Positions 10,635-23,361 of a stretch of DNA of 64,000 nt are shown here, one piece after another (within the stretch, counting starts at the first letter, position 1; the number at the start of each line of letters is the position of its first letter). Made by a program: the position numbers and the translations under genes. The notes under the pieces were generated by a model. The model saw nothing but the letters and a program-made list of their open reading frames with translations. It had not been told where the DNA came from and did no database searches. The stretch covers positions 2,571,374-2,635,373 of the forward strand of contig ML679963.1 of NCBI GenBank assembly GCA_007922225.1, read 5' to 3'. The stretch is from Emydura subglobosa. Taxonomy: Eukaryota > Chordata > Testudines > Chelidae.

Positions 10635-12349
10635 TGGAGCCTAGATAGTGTGACTGAGAATTCTTGGTACGGGGAACAAATAGAAACGTGCAGTGAACAA
10701 GCTGCTCGCTCCAAACTTCAAATTCTCTCTCTCACAAACACCCACTGGATGCCTGCAAGTTAGTACTGTTGGTACAAATTAGTACTGTTTGCTCCTGTCA
10801 TCATCTGAACAACATGCCTGAAATTACTCTGCTGATTTGGAGTTGCTAAGCCTTCAATATTCAACCTCATCCAAGAAACCTCGATTCTATCAAGAGATTG
10901 CTTTTTTTTTTTTTTTTAAATCTTGCTTAGCCCTAACTGGAACACTTTCAAACATTTTTGTCTCTTTGCCCTACAAATAAAATGAAATGTGTTAAACGTG
11001 AAAGGTCAATAGCTATTATGTTTTTATAAAACGTATACATAGTGACTGTCACAGTATATGCATTCAGGATCTATCTGTTTAGTTTCACTAGAGGGGAGCA
11101 CATAGGAGCTTTTAAGAGAGAATTGTTCAGCACCACTGAACCTTTGGTTGGAGAATATAGATATGTAGGTCAGTGTCCTGAAGGACAGAGCATTTAAACA
11201 ACAGAAATAATATTATTGCCTGAAATTTTGATTCTGAAATAAACCTTTCATAGCTGCAGCACTCTAACAGCCCAGCTCGCTGCTGGAAGCGGAGTCCCTC
11301 TTCTGCATAGACTTGGGCAGTTATTTTGGGTATTGCTGCACAGAATGTCTTCACAGCTCTCTGTTTTGATTTGTGAAACAATCACTCAAATCCCAGAGTT
11401 AGTCCTAAATGACTTAACTCCATGGGAAGCAGTTTAGAGATGGAGACTAAAAGAAAAATTTTTCCTCTCTCTTTCCCCTTTCGGAAAGACTGGGCAGCAA
11501 TACTGCCAGCTTTGTAGGCCTTCTGTGACTTTGTGGACAACTAAGCTGCAAGTATTTCTGCATATAGGGCTATTTTTGGAGCTACCTGTGACACACTGAA
11601 TTGCTGCTACTTGTGCCCAAGAAGAACAAAAACTGGCCAAACAGGAATGTCCCTGAGTCTCAGATACCACAGTGAGGGATATAGTGTATGGTATTGCCAA
11701 CACTGAGTGTTAAAAAATCATGAGTCAGGCCTCCAAAATCATATGATTGGCTTGAAAATCGTGAGGTTAAAAATAACACATTTGGGGTTCTTTTTATCTG
11801 CCTTCTGCTGTTTGTCTTTAGTGGTCACATTTTCAAGCTTTTATCCATAGCCATTGGGGCTGGTCACCTTTTTTTTTTTTTTTTTTTTTAATTAATTTAA
11901 TGAAACCTGAGTGTCTCACCTACTAACATGACGTCAGGGGTTGGTGCTTTAAGTAAAACAATGAATATCAAAATATGCGTGATAAAATCCCCAAAGCTGG
12001 CATAAGCTGCTTGTTGAGCAGCTGCTTCCCCACAGGGCACTCACCATGACCATGAGCGCTCTGCATATCTGCAGAGGGCTGTGGTTTAGAGTATGATCCC
12101 AGCTGGAGCTTCCACCCTCCTTTTGGAAGCAGGAAGTACCCTTTATAAATAAAAAACAATGGTGGTAAGTTTTAGAGCAGTTTGCAAAGCAGATGGTGTC
12201 AAACCAAATTCTGGTTGAGGTTGGTGGCTTGTTTTCCAGTTGGGAGCTCCCTCCTTTCTTTTCTACTGTTGACTCACGGCCTTTTCCATTTTTTTTTTTT
12301 TAAATTTTTTTGCTGCATTCATAATAAATAGATCAGGAAACTGGGAATC

Positions 12350-12455
12350 AGGACTCATGGGTTCTATTCCCAGTTCTTACTCACTGTCTGACATTCGGTG
12401 AGTTACTTTACTTTGCTGTTCAGCCATCTATAATGTGGCGATGATGATACTTTCT
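12350..12455 (+). repeat. MIR-like SINE fragment
   Basis: Order of recognisable blocks: gactcatgggttctattccc, then a core like ctgtctgacattcggtgagttactt, then atctataatgtggcgatgatgata. This is the usual MIR tail pattern, strongly diverged. Confidence 0.5.
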
Positions 12456-14381
12456 TAACTCTCAATTTAATTGTAAGTTTGTTTACCATTTGTAGAGCAG
12501 TTTGAGATGGATAGCTCAAGAGAGGGCAAAGTATCTAGTGAAATCTGCCTGCTCTCTGAATTCAGCAACTGAAAGCAAAGTTGCTTGACCATGTGAGCCT
12601 CACTCAATGCGTTCAGAACACACAAATCTAAGCTCGGTGTAGGCTGTGGAAGGGATTGCTTCTCTACTGAACTGACGGGGCTTTCCATGCTCGCAGTTGT
12701 CATTATTCTGCTGAACTACTAACATATCCATAGACTTGGACTGTAGCCCATAAAGGCAGGGATTTGAGAGTTAAGGCTGAAAAGAAAGTCTGGTGCACTA
12801 AGCTCCTGCCTCAGGTTAGCATAAAACAGACTATTTACATTTTTTTCAATATCTCTTAGGATCAGCTGGGTCTGCTCCATGTGACTGAGTTTTGCAATTT
12901 GTCAGGAGGCCCAAGACTTGGGTTTGGGGGCTGTTCGTCTGAGCCTTCCTGTTTTCTCTTTCTGTGTCTAATGTGCTATAAATATTTTGTATTTTTACAC
13001 CCTCTTTGAAGAGTCAGAGAGACATAATTGTATTTTCACCCATAGATTAATGATTAAAAAGTACGTAACATTTCGTAACTTGAGTGCTAAAAAAGATGCG
13101 TATCAAGTTTTCTGATATTACCTCCCAGAGAAATAAGCTGTTGTTATAGGAGCCTGCATTCTCTTTCAGTCTAGAGAGAGGTTGATATAGGAGGGCAAGT
13201 GCCGTGGGGGAGAGAGACAGTGAAAAGGCAAAGGAATCTTCAGTTTGGCAAATGACATTCAGACTTTGTGAAGCTGCTGAGATGCTCCTGATATTAAGGA
13301 CCAGGGGCCCAATCCTGCAATCCCTCTGTGTGGAACATGCATGGAATCAGTATACAATGCAATATAATATCCCAAATGAAGTTATTGCCAGTTCAATGAC
13401 TCAAAACATACAAAAATGTGATTAGGTATAAAAATCTACAGGTTTCTCTTGCTTGCACATGGGTCAAAATCTATGACTCTTTAAATGCCTCTTAGTCTTT
13501 ATTATATTTCTGTTACTATGTTATTCTGCAATGATTAAGCTGCAGCTATTGCAATGAGACTTTCAGAACCAAAACAGCATTTCTTGGAGTGAGTTCACTT
13601 GAAATAGCTCATTTGGTGAGCTGCTGTTCCCTTTTGGATTTTGATAGAATGGGAATTCTGTGTCCAACTCAACAGCGGTGTAAGCCTGTACAGCTCCGTA
13701 GACTCCAGTACTCTAGAAGTAAACTGGGCCCTCTGATTCCAAGCCTTCTGTGTCTCTATCATCCTAAAGCTTCCCAGTGTCTAAGCGATTTGATTATGAG
13801 TGAGCTGCCTTTAAATATCCATTAACTCTAACAGTCACCATGGTAACTGCTGTAATGGAGCCTCTTGCTGTTAGAAGGTTACCTGGCTCCCTGAGTTATT
13901 ACAGTTTAATGCTCAGAGACTGTTGGATTCACAGTTGGGCAGAGGTCACAAATGTCAGAAAGGAAATATATATATATATTTTAAATCTTTATTGAAGGGA
14001 ATCTTGATGCTGGTGAAAGGAGTGGGAATGACAGCCCTGGAGACTGATGTTGTTGATGCACAGAAAAGGGACTTCATGGGCAGTAGCGGAGCAACTTTTC
14101 CCCATTCACTCCCCACTCCCCAGTGTGCTCTGACCCTGTTCAGGAGGAATCTAGGAGAGGGTGGGAGAACACCAGTCTCCGTGGCTGATTCAGTGCTTGG
14201 CTTTTCTTCTGGAATGCTAACAAGGTAAATAGTTAGTGTTACTGTAGTTGTAGGTGGCTAACACAAGCAAGCTTAACCTCATCAACTCACTGAACCTTGG
14301 TCACCAAACAGCCAGCAGACTGTGATGCCTTTCAGTCACTATCCATCTGGGCCAGATTTCAACTAGAGAGCTGACCAAGAA

Positions 14382-14453
14382 GGGCCTGATCCAAAGCCCA
14401 CTGAAAACAAAGGAAAGACTTCCATTGCCTTCAATAGGCTTTGGGCCATGCCC
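14382..14453. repeat. Short palindromic element, arms gggcctgatccaaagccca
   Basis: The left arm at 14382-14404 and the right arm at 14430-14453 are diverged reverse complements (about 18 of 24). The centre is ccattgccttcaatagg. It is the same design as the other palindromic elements in this window. Confidence 0.55.
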
Positions 14454-14629
14454 TAAGGTTCTCTATCCCCTTAACAGTAAGAACATTGTCTAAGTTTTAT
14501 ATTTAATTTGAGGAACAAATAATTCCTCTTTCTATGGAGATGTCTAGCTCTTTGGTTAAACATGTTAAACTTTTCATTTGTCTCTTCCTCTCTGCATTTC
14601 CTGAGGGCTGTTTGAACTGATCAGTGGAC

Positions 14630-14905
14630 TGAGCATAGGCTGGGAGATAGGAATTCCTGAGCAATAATTATCCACCACTGACCAAGTCACTTCCAAGTTA
14701 CTAGTCCGAGCACAAATCTGCTCACCCTTCTGCTTTGATGATGGATGAAAAATAATGACGTTGGAGTTGCCCAGGCAAAGAGAAGCAGAGTTGCCAAGGC
14801 TGATTTAATGTCTTTGTTTCCTCATTTGTAAACTGGGAATAAAAATACTGACTCCCCTACCTCACAGGATGTCCAGAGTAAACATTTACAGGAGGAGGAA
14901 AACCC
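14630..14905 (+). repeat. MIR-like sequence
   Basis: Two blocks typical of MIR tails are present: a gtggactgagcatagg...gaccaagtcactt region and a second, gtttcctcatttgtaaactg, with gactcccctacctcacagga. The order is partly disturbed, so boundaries are approximate. Confidence 0.35.
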
Positions 14906-14913
14906 TGTAAGTG

Positions 14914-15306
14914 CTAAGTTGTTACTGGGCTGCTTGGTACATGGCTCTCCCGCTTTTCTGTGCACCCATGCTGTGCCTCTAATCTTTTTGTCTGCTCCTC
15001 CAGCAGCTTTGCACAGGGGGTTGAGTGCCTTGCCGTGCTGTCCCTCACATCTCTTTTCCTCCTTGCTGTTCTTGCTGATTTACCCACCTGCCTTTTTACA
15101 CCTTTGTTCTCACCTGGCCTCTGTTCAGTTTCTTTCAGCTGGTATGCCTGCCCAGGTGGCATACTCGATGATTTCTTCCATTTTGATAACCCTCGGCTCT
15201 TGTGGGATTTTGTTCTGCTTTTGCTCAACTTTTTCTGTCTCGCTAACTGTTCCAAAACTTGGCTGAATATATCTTCCTCTGACTTTATGTTCTGCTGATC
15301 TTGCAT
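14914..15306 (-). pseudogene. Basic 130-codon ORF resembling a Harbinger-transposon accessory (Myb/SANT-type) protein tail
   Basis: The first ATG is at 15306 and the stop at 14914; an in-frame TGA lies upstream at 15349-15351. The product is very basic and rich in Lys, Arg, Gln and Ser. It starts with a short acidic stretch leading into EEDIFSQVLEQ, and near its C-terminus has AKLLEEQTKRLE. This layout (DIFxxVL, charged middle, then a KLLEEQTxxLE helix) resembles the C-terminal part of the Myb/SANT-like accessory proteins of Harbinger (PIF) DNA transposons that are frequent in turtle genomes. The N-terminal trihelix domain is not visible, so this is most likely a truncated fossil. It could also be a chance ORF. 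The similarity is from memory and untested. Confidence 0.3.
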
Positions 15307-16618
15307 CACTGCTTTCTTATTTGAATCTTTGCTGGACACTTGAATTAGTCACTTGCTTTTCAGGGAACTTTGAGAGCTGAGAGTACTTGCTCTAGTCCCA
15401 ATAGGTCAGAGTCCCAGTTCCATAAACTATGATTCTTCAGGGCTTGGATGGAGACTAGGGGAGAGAGGATGTGTGACTGCAAAGATACATGTTGTTAACA
15501 GGGAACTAGCCCCAGTGTCCTGGCCATGTTCCATTTCTATGAATTACATTTTACTAGACCTACCCCAATTTTCCCCCTTAAATGCTACTGTATAATATTG
15601 CTGGTCCAGAGTCAAGTTGTATCCAAAGATGGATTCAAGCTACCTGATTTACAGCCTGTAAAATGCTTTGAGTTCTTTTAGGATTCAAGGAGCTATAGAA
15701 ATGTAAGGAGATTATTATTTTGTTCATTAGCTAACTGAGCCCACCTACGTGCAACATCTATTGTTCCCCCAGGAGTCAGAAGGCTTGTGCCGTATGTAGG
15801 TTGCTACTACCTCATTCTAGCTATTTTCTTGCTTCTCTGCTTATTGTGTCTGCTGCCTTCAGATTTTGACGAATTTGAGTGGTATTTCTGTTTGTAAATC
15901 AGGCTAGTGGTCAAAGTAACTGTGCTTTAGAAGAAAACAAGAGAATGGGTCCTGGACCTTGTGTGGTTATTTGCATTAAATTTCTGGGCCTTGTGTTTGA
16001 TGACAGCTGATGTGATAGATAGAGCTGGAGCAGATAGCATTGTGTACATCTATGAAGAATAGACCTGCTATTTCTCTTAAGGAAAAGTTCATGCTGCTGA
16101 CACATGAATCCAGGAAGTAGAGGTTTGTGCCTCACTGTTTCAGGGGTGATTAAAATCTGGGGCATGTACCAGCTCTTCTGCTGAATTTAGAAGTGTCCCA
16201 ATTGATTTTAGCTGCAATAAGATGATTGTGTGTTTAAATACCTGTGGACTGAGGATTTGCAGCTGTGTAATTTCTATGATTAGCAACCATGTAATGCAAG
16301 GATTTAATCTTTATATAAATCATGAAAACAGAACCAGAAATTCAGGATGAAATTTCCTTGCATTCCTTCAATGCATATTTTATAATACAAACTTACTGTT
16401 AGTTCTGGGAAGACCGCAAAGTTGGAAGTGCCAATAAGGACCCCAACACTGTGATGAATGTTTCAAGTTTCTGAGTCTGTAAAATTGTCTTGTTAGTGGT
16501 TAATTTTGAGTGGCAGCAAGGCCTGGAGGAATGAGTATTTATTTGGGAGTGAGAAATTGCTCAGCTCTCATCCAGACTTTCCCACTGACTGTCTGGATTT
16601 TGTCAAGTCCCTAAAGCC

Positions 16619-17105
16619 AAAATGTTCAAACTGTATTCAAATGATGACAAATTGGAGAAGGTTCAGAGAAGAGCCACAAGAATGATTAATGGATTAGAAA
16701 ACCTACCTTACTGTGGTAGATGCAAGGAGTTCTATCTATTTAGCTCAACAAAGAGAAGGTTAAAGGGTGACTTGATCACAATCTATAAATTCCTGCATGA
16801 GGAAGAAATATTGAATAGTGGGCTCTTCAATCTAGCAAGAAAAGCGTAACATGAATCAGTGGCTGGAAACTGAAGCTAGATAAATTGAGACCGGAAATAA
16901 GGAACACATTTTTAACAGTGAAAGTAATTAACTATTTGGAACAAGTTACTAAGGATCATGGTGGATTTTCCATCACAGACAATTTTTAAATAAAGATTGG
17001 ATTTTTTTTCTAAAAGATCTGATCTAGAAAGTTCCATAGCCTGTGTTATATAGGAGGATAGACTAGATGATCACAATGGTCCCTTCTGGCCTTGCAATCT
17101 ATGAA
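16619..17105 (+). mobile_element. CR1 LINE, old 3' fragment
   Basis: The translation starts in KVQRRATRMINGLENLPY and continues KRRLKGDLITIYKFL, the conserved C-terminal end of the CR1 reverse-transcriptase ORF. The CR1 3' UTR pattern follows (gactagatgatcacaatggtcccttctggcc) and ends near atctatgaa. It is more diverged than the copy at 22330 and belongs to an older subfamily. The product is a broken remnant. Confidence 0.85.
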
Positions 17106-17141
17106 GAGCGGTCTGTGATTTTGGGTGCCTAATTTAAAACA

Positions 17142-17235
17142 ACTTGTCTGATGTTCAAAGACGCTGAACACCTGTAAATCAGCTGAAGTCAATGGGCTCT
17201 GCAGGTGCTTTCAGTACCTCTGAAAATTGGACCAC
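17142..17235. repeat. Short palindromic element
   Basis: The left arm acttgtctgatgttcaaaga and the right arm cctctgaaaattggaccac pair as diverged inverted copies around ctgaagtcaatggg. It lies directly downstream of a CR1 3' end. Confidence 0.5.
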
Positions 17236-17239
17236 TAAC

Positions 17240-20200
17240 GTCTATGTTCCTCAGTTTCCTTTTCTCTAAAATGGATATTGCTAGCCTACATTAGAAACTT
17301 GTTTGATGTCAGTAAAGCACTTTGAGATTCTGGAACTGAGGGTGAGAAAGATGCACTAGGATTTTATTATATCCATAATCAAATTTCATAGTTCTCAGAA
17401 ACCCTGCCTTACATTAGAGAGCCCATTCATCTCCTGGGATTTGAACTATATGCACTTTTTTCTTTGTCATTTTTCTTTGTCAGTTTGTCCTGATTCTTAT
17501 TGCTGGCATGTATGTTGTATTGGAGCTGTGCCTGCAGTGCTGCTGCCATTCTAGAGCAGTCAGCAGTTCCATGGGAAGCTCTTCAAAAACGGAGTTGATA
17601 ACTCAGTTGTTTTTATGTATATCAACCTGAAATGCACCATAAAACTCTAAGCCTGGAGGCACCCTTCCACCAGCCCACTGAATTTAGTATATTCTATTTC
17701 AAAGCAGCCTCAAAAGCACATCCTGTCCAATTCTAAATTCCTTTTCCTGCTCTGAGAGTTGGTGGCATGCAGCAAAAATGTAGTAATGTGGTGGTTCTGG
17801 GAAAGCATCTTACAATGTCAAATGACTGTCTGTCCTGGTTAGTTTCCTATTGTGTTAGCTCTGGGGAAGCCGTGGACCTGATGATGTGCCACCTTTTCCA
17901 GCACTTGATTCAAGGAGGAGCTCCAGGGGAGTGCACCTGCTGGGCTACCTGAATATTCCAGTTACATCCAGGTAGAGGGCACTTACTGTGCTGTTGAACA
18001 AGGTTACTCTCAATGGATTGTTAATGGGATGATGGCTTCAAAACATATACAGTGGAAAACTATCAATGAAAAAGTTAAAATAAAAAAATGGAGATCCCAA
18101 ACCTTTAATTCACCCTCCACTTGCTATGTTGGGCATTAGTTATTCATTTTCCTAGGAATACAACAGCACCTTCTCCATCATTCATGACTTGTCCAAAGGA
18201 GCCCTGACTGTGCCCAGCCCTTCATTGGGGAGCACTAGATCATAGCTTGATATTCATTTCACTTGTAAATTTCTTGTCCTTCTGAATGGAAGGGAAAGCC
18301 ACAGTAAAGCTACCCTTTCTCCAGTGAGCGTCTTTACGGGCCTTTTCTATCCTTCACTTCTGTCACACTTACATCACTGAAGCATGTCACCACCTTCAGC
18401 TTTTCTGATTCATATTTTTGTCAGTGATATATCATTGCCACTGAGAGAACCTTGCATCAATTAGTGCAGTTAAAAACAGGAGGAAAGTTTCATTTCACTG
18501 TCTAAGGCTTTGTTTGCTTTGTTGTTATGATGGTGGTTTTGGCACAACATGTATATTGTGGTTTCTCATGCTTTAATTTACATGGTGATCAAAGATTTAG
18601 GAGATAGCCTTGTTAGTCCTCAGTCAGATTCTTGAATACACAGGCCACTGTCTGCATTTTTCTTCTGGGCAGAAGTAAGTGCATATCAGTTTCTGCTCCC
18701 TGCACTCCAGGGCACAGGCAGTGACATAGGCTTTACCTTATTTGGCACATCCTGGTTTCCCCCTCATCATCTCAACTGCATAATTTCTCATCTGGAATTC
18801 CTGCGGCTTCAGAAAATTCAACAGATGTTCCTTATCCTTTCTCTGAGCCTTTCTGCAGAACCTTTCTCTGTCTGCTACTGGGAGATGTAAGTGATTGTGA
18901 TTGATGATGCAGCAAGAGAGTGGGATGCTGCCAAAAGTGCACCATGTGGAAATTGATCTAATACCAATTTTCACCAAGTAAAAACCAGTTTCAGGGTATA
19001 TAATCTTCTGGTTGTCCTGTCTGCAGCAGATGCTGAAAGCACATAAACTCCTGTCTCTGGGGTAAGTTACTCTCCTGCTGAAACTGTAAAGGAAAATACA
19101 TGAAAGGGCTTTGAAAATGACGTGGTTCACAGTAATGCTTTCAACATGTTAAAGTTGCAATGTTATTGCTATTAACATTTCAAACAGCTCTTGGGTATCC
19201 AAGCCGGTCTGGTAACTGAAGCGTTTTCATATGCTATGTTGCTTAATACATGCAGTAAGGAATTCTTTTCCTCCCAACTGTACATGTTTCTGACATTGTA
19301 TTGAAAAGTCCTGGTGAATTAACTGAGAGTGATAGTCAAACCACCAATACCACAAGATGGAATTGCAGCCTTATGTGTATTTGTGAAATGGTGGTGGTCC
19401 TACACTGCTCAAAAATGATCAACACTTACTGTGTAGACTCAAAACTCTTCCTGATATCTGGCTCTGTTACAATGTAATACAACAAACTCCACCCAAACCT
19501 TCTCCTTTGGTGTGGCTTTTCTGAGGAGAGGAGAGGAGAGGACAGTTCATCCCCGTACACCTCTCTCCAGAGGGTTTAGTCCCAACTCCTTTATGTGGGT
19601 TAATGAGCTGCGCCTGCCAGAATGAGTCAGCAGGACTTAATTAGCATTTCCCTGCAGGATGCCAACACCTGCTTCCAGGGTGGGTCAACAGGAGAACCTA
19701 ACTCCCCTGTTACAGAGCAGAAGGGCACCCACCCACTTCCTGGGTTCTGAATTGTACAGAGCAGAAAGGCTTTTTACCTGTTTTCCCCTGCTACAGCTAG
19801 TGTCAGCAATTACACCCAAAGTAGGACAGGGAGCTGTGTTCCTTAGGTGCTTCCATAGTAGCTAAGCAAGCACAGAGCTACATTAGCTGGGGTGCAGTGC
19901 AGAGATGGTCAAACCAGCCTAGGTAAAATGTGTGTGAAAATGTAATCTTCAGAGATGTTTTTTAAAAGGGCTTGTTTTAGTGATGGGTTTTTTTCCTTCT
20001 CCACATAGAGTCCGTTGCTCATTGAGGATCTTAAATGGTTCATTGATCTTGTAAGAAGATGCATATGTTACCCTTTAATGTTCTGCTTGGGAACTGGAGA
20101 GGGGTGCTGAAAACTTCTGGAGCCTCTTCCAAACTCTTATAATTTTGAAAACAAATTTAGTCTCTTAGTTGACATGTCCTTGATTTGTCCCTGTTCCTTG

Positions 20201-22325
20201 ATGTTTCAGTGTTCTTTACTTTTTCAAAATCTCAACAGTGCAGAATAAAGGAAGCTGGCTGTTAATCTGCCTCATGTGGGCTTCCCTATCTCCTATGACC
20301 TTTGTCACTCCTCCTATGTGAGATTTCTAACAATCCTGCCCTCTTCTAGGGGTGTCCACACCAGGAGTTGCAGATCAAAGCTTATGGCTGTGGCATAGGC
20401 TGAGCTCCCTGGGTGCCTGGATGGGAACCTGTATCTGTGTAATGTTCCCCATAACACAGGAAATTCTTGAATTCTTCAAGTCTGCACTCAAGCATGGGCT
20501 GCAGCCTTGCAGGCAACAGCCCCAGGGTTCACTTTTTCCATCCACCCTTTTGATTAGCATCCTCTTATTCACCAAGAAGCAGGGTGTTTTAAGTGAAATG
20601 CAAGCTGATTGTTGCCCCATGATTCATTCTGCACATGGACTGCTAGAGCCTTGAACTTCCTTCCTGTCATCCGCAATGAAAATGAGAAAAGAAAAACAAA
20701 AAGGAATTTGTATCAGATCTGCACAGGGAGGAAACAGACAGGGTGAACCCAGCCCCAAAGCCGCAGCCTGACTCCACTAATACCCACTCTGCCTGCTGAC
20801 TTTCCCTTGTAATTACCTCCAGGCTTTATATCCGCAGACAATAAAGTTCTATGTCTTAAAACTGAATTAGAGACTCCCTTGAAAACCATACCCATGTTGA
20901 CATCACAGCCTTGTTTCTGGAATCTCTTTGTAATGGCTTTTGCACATGCAAGTGCAGTGTGTAAATGCCTGTTTTTGGATTCAAGTTGTGCATTGGCCCT
21001 GTTCTGTTCCCTGTATTAGGCTTTTTCCCACATCCCTATTTATGGGCACTTGCCTCCCAAATGAGCCTCACCACTGGAATCCAGCCTTTGATCCTTTCCA
21101 TCACACTGAGCCTTAAACAGGATTGTGGCTGAAAAAGAGCATACCCACTGCACGCCAAAGCATACAAGGGTTAGCTTCCTGGGGTGCTGTGTTGTTTTGG
21201 TGCACTGACTGGCAGGGTTCGTTCATTGTGATGCTGTTCATAACACACTGCTATAATTCCACTTCTGCTGTGTAAGTGATCAGATTTTGCCCAATGGCAT
21301 GTGTGTTCTAGGAGATTACGGTTATAAAGTGAGTGGGAGGCAGTGGATAGATGTGTGCGCACACAATTTGTTAACTCTGCCTCTGACTGCAGTTCCACAT
21401 TTGTTTGACAGATGATCTATTTCAGATAGGAATCTTGCAGATTCTTTATTTAATTTAAAATTACTTTTATATCCTCACTTCATGTCCCTGCTACTGAGTG
21501 AAAGGAAGGACATCTAATGCCCTGAACTAGGACTCAGGTTTAACTTCTTACCCTAACCCTGCCACAGACTTCCAGTGTGACCTTGGACAAGTCATTTAAT
21601 ATATCTGTACCTTGGCTCCTCAGTTGTCAATGGAAATTATATTTTCCTCCCTTGCGAGGATAAATTCTTTAGTGTACGTGAGGTGCTCAGAAATTAGAGT
21701 GATGAGTGCCATAGAAAAGGCTATGAATAAATTAATATTGTAGATTTCTTCGTTTTTGGGGGGATTGTGTAGCACAGTTACTCTGTTATACCCAATGTAC
21801 TCGTGCCAAGCATTTTCAGCATTGGGTTTTGGTCAAGTTATATCTGTCACAGCTAAAAATATCTTTGAGAACAAATATAGTAGTTATTTTTCCTTGTGTG
21901 TGTTGGGGGGGTGGGGGAGGTTTAGGGATAGGAAATTCTATTGAACTGACAATCCAGGGCTGGTTTTCCACTGAGCCCCATATGAATTGACCAGTGATGG
22001 CAAAGAGACAGTATTATGCATCAGTCCAAAAAATGTGTGTGTCTTTTCAAACAGGGAACCTTTTCAGGTGGTGCACGTTGGCCTCGTGTCTCTGGCATTT
22101 ACTATTGGTTTTGACTCTGCATTTTGCAGTTTCCCTTTCTGGTTCTGAAAGCCGCTCAAAGTCCAAATAGAGTGGAAATTTGAGTGCTATCAGGCGGTTC
22201 CTACATATTGCATACCTGAGTGACTTCATTGCTTATACATTTTCACCAAAAATAACATAACTTGCCCCCCAGGAGGAGAAGCAAAGTTCATTTAGATGAG
22301 AATATCTGCTAGTAATTTGTTAATG
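17240..22325. other. Gene-poor stretch within the probable SPECC1 intron 1
   Basis: No gene recognised. The open frames (for example 18738-19130 minus, which begins with GTG, and 20352-20654 plus) lack known domains and splice context. It contains a short GGAGA tandem at 19523-19541, a TGAGTCAGCA site at 19623-19632, and a MIR-like block near 21525-21735. The rest shows nothing I can name. Confidence 0.5.
21525..21735 (+). repeat. MIR-like SINE
   Basis: Blocks in order: gactcaggtttaacttctta, agtgtgaccttggacaagtc, then a tail with gcgaggataaat and ctatgaataaa. The gtgaccttgg.caagtca signature is the MIR core. Confidence 0.6.
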
Positions 22326-22329
22326 TGGA

Positions 22330-23361
22330 TGGCAGAGAGTACTGCCTTGTGACTCCATGTCTAGCTGGCAACCGGTCACAAGCGGAGTTCCCCAGGGGTC
22401 GGTCCTGGGGCCGGTTTTGTTCAACATCTTCATTAATGATCTGGAGAATGGGGTAGATTGCACCCTCAGCAAGTTTGCAGATGACACTAAGCTGGGGGAG
22501 TGGTAGATACCCTGGAAGGTAGGGCTAGGATACAGAAGGACCTAAACAAACTGGAGGATTGGGCCAAAAGAAATCTAATGAGGTTCAACAAAGATAAGTG
22601 CAGAGTCCTCCACTTAGGAAGGAAGAATCCCATGCACAGCTATAGACTGGGGACCGATGAGCTAGGCAGCAGTTCTGCAGAAAAGGACCTGGGGGTAACA
22701 GTGGATAAAAAGCTGGATATGAGTCAGCAGTGTGCCCTGGTTGTCAAGAAGGCTAATAGCATATTGGGCTGCATTAGGAAGGGCATTGCCAGCAGGTCGC
22801 GGGAAGTGATTATTCCCCTCTATTCGGCATTGGTGAGGCCGCATTTAGCGTATTGTGTCCAGTTTTGGGCCCCCCACTACAAAAAGGATGTGGAGAAGTT
22901 GGAGAGAGTGCAGCGGAGGGCAACCAAAATTATTAGGGGGCTGGAGCACAGGACTTATGAGGAGAGGCTAAGGGAACTGGGCTTGTTTAGTCTGCAAAAG
23001 AGAAGAATGAGGGGGGATTTGATAGCGGCCTTTAACTACCTGAAAGGGAGTTTCAGGGAGAATGGGGCTAGGCTGTTCTCGGTGGTGGCAGATGACAGAA
23101 CAAGGAGCAATGGTCTCAAGTTACGGGGGGGAGGTCTAGGTTGGACATTAGGAAAAAGGTTTTCACTAGGAGGGTGGTGAAGCACTGGAATGGGTTACCT
23201 AGGGAGATGGTGGAATCTCCAGCCTTAGAGGTTTTTAAGCTGAGGCTTGACAAAGCCCTGGTTGGGATGATATAGCTTAGGTAAGTCCTGCTTTGAGCAG
23301 GGGGTTGGACTAGATGACCTCCTGAGGTCTCTTCCAACTCTAATATTCTATGATTCTATGA
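22330..23361 (+). mobile_element. CR1 LINE, 5'-truncated, with reverse-transcriptase C-terminal remains
   Basis: This is the best-preserved transposon here. It starts (within about 30 bases) in the RT domain: [20 protein letters not shown], then the catalytic-type FADDTKLG. One base is missing near 22494-22499, which throws the frame. A second open stretch (22500-23180) reads the RT thumb and C-terminal part, with [27 protein letters not shown] and [15 protein letters not shown]. The 3' UTR follows (gttggactagatgacctcctgaggtc), ending in repeated attctatg octamers. CR1 elements retrotranspose by target-primed reverse transcription and are usually 5'-truncated like this. It carries no endonuclease or ORF1 and cannot move on its own. 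Confidence 0.95.

Larger units (their letters stand above)
9010..16618. other. Gene-poor stretch, probable SPECC1 intron 1 (first part)
   Basis: No splice-bounded coding exon was recognised. It holds old repeats listed separately (LINE-like block near 9845-10215, palindromic elements at 10521-10634 and 14382-14453, MIR-like sequence near 12350-12455), homopolymer T runs (10902-10918, 11871-11889, 12290-12301) and the basic minus-strand ORF at 14914-15306. A block at 11703-11850 (atcatgagtcaggcctcc..., then gcttgaaaatcgtgagg) also looks like an interspersed repeat of unknown class. Confidence 0.5.

Noticed and set aside
18738..19130. 130-codon minus-strand ORF
   Set aside because: It begins with GTG, has no homology I recognise and no exon-type borders.
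22500..23180. 226-codon ORF as a host gene
   Set aside because: The translation is the C-terminal part of CR1 reverse transcriptase, part of a transposon.
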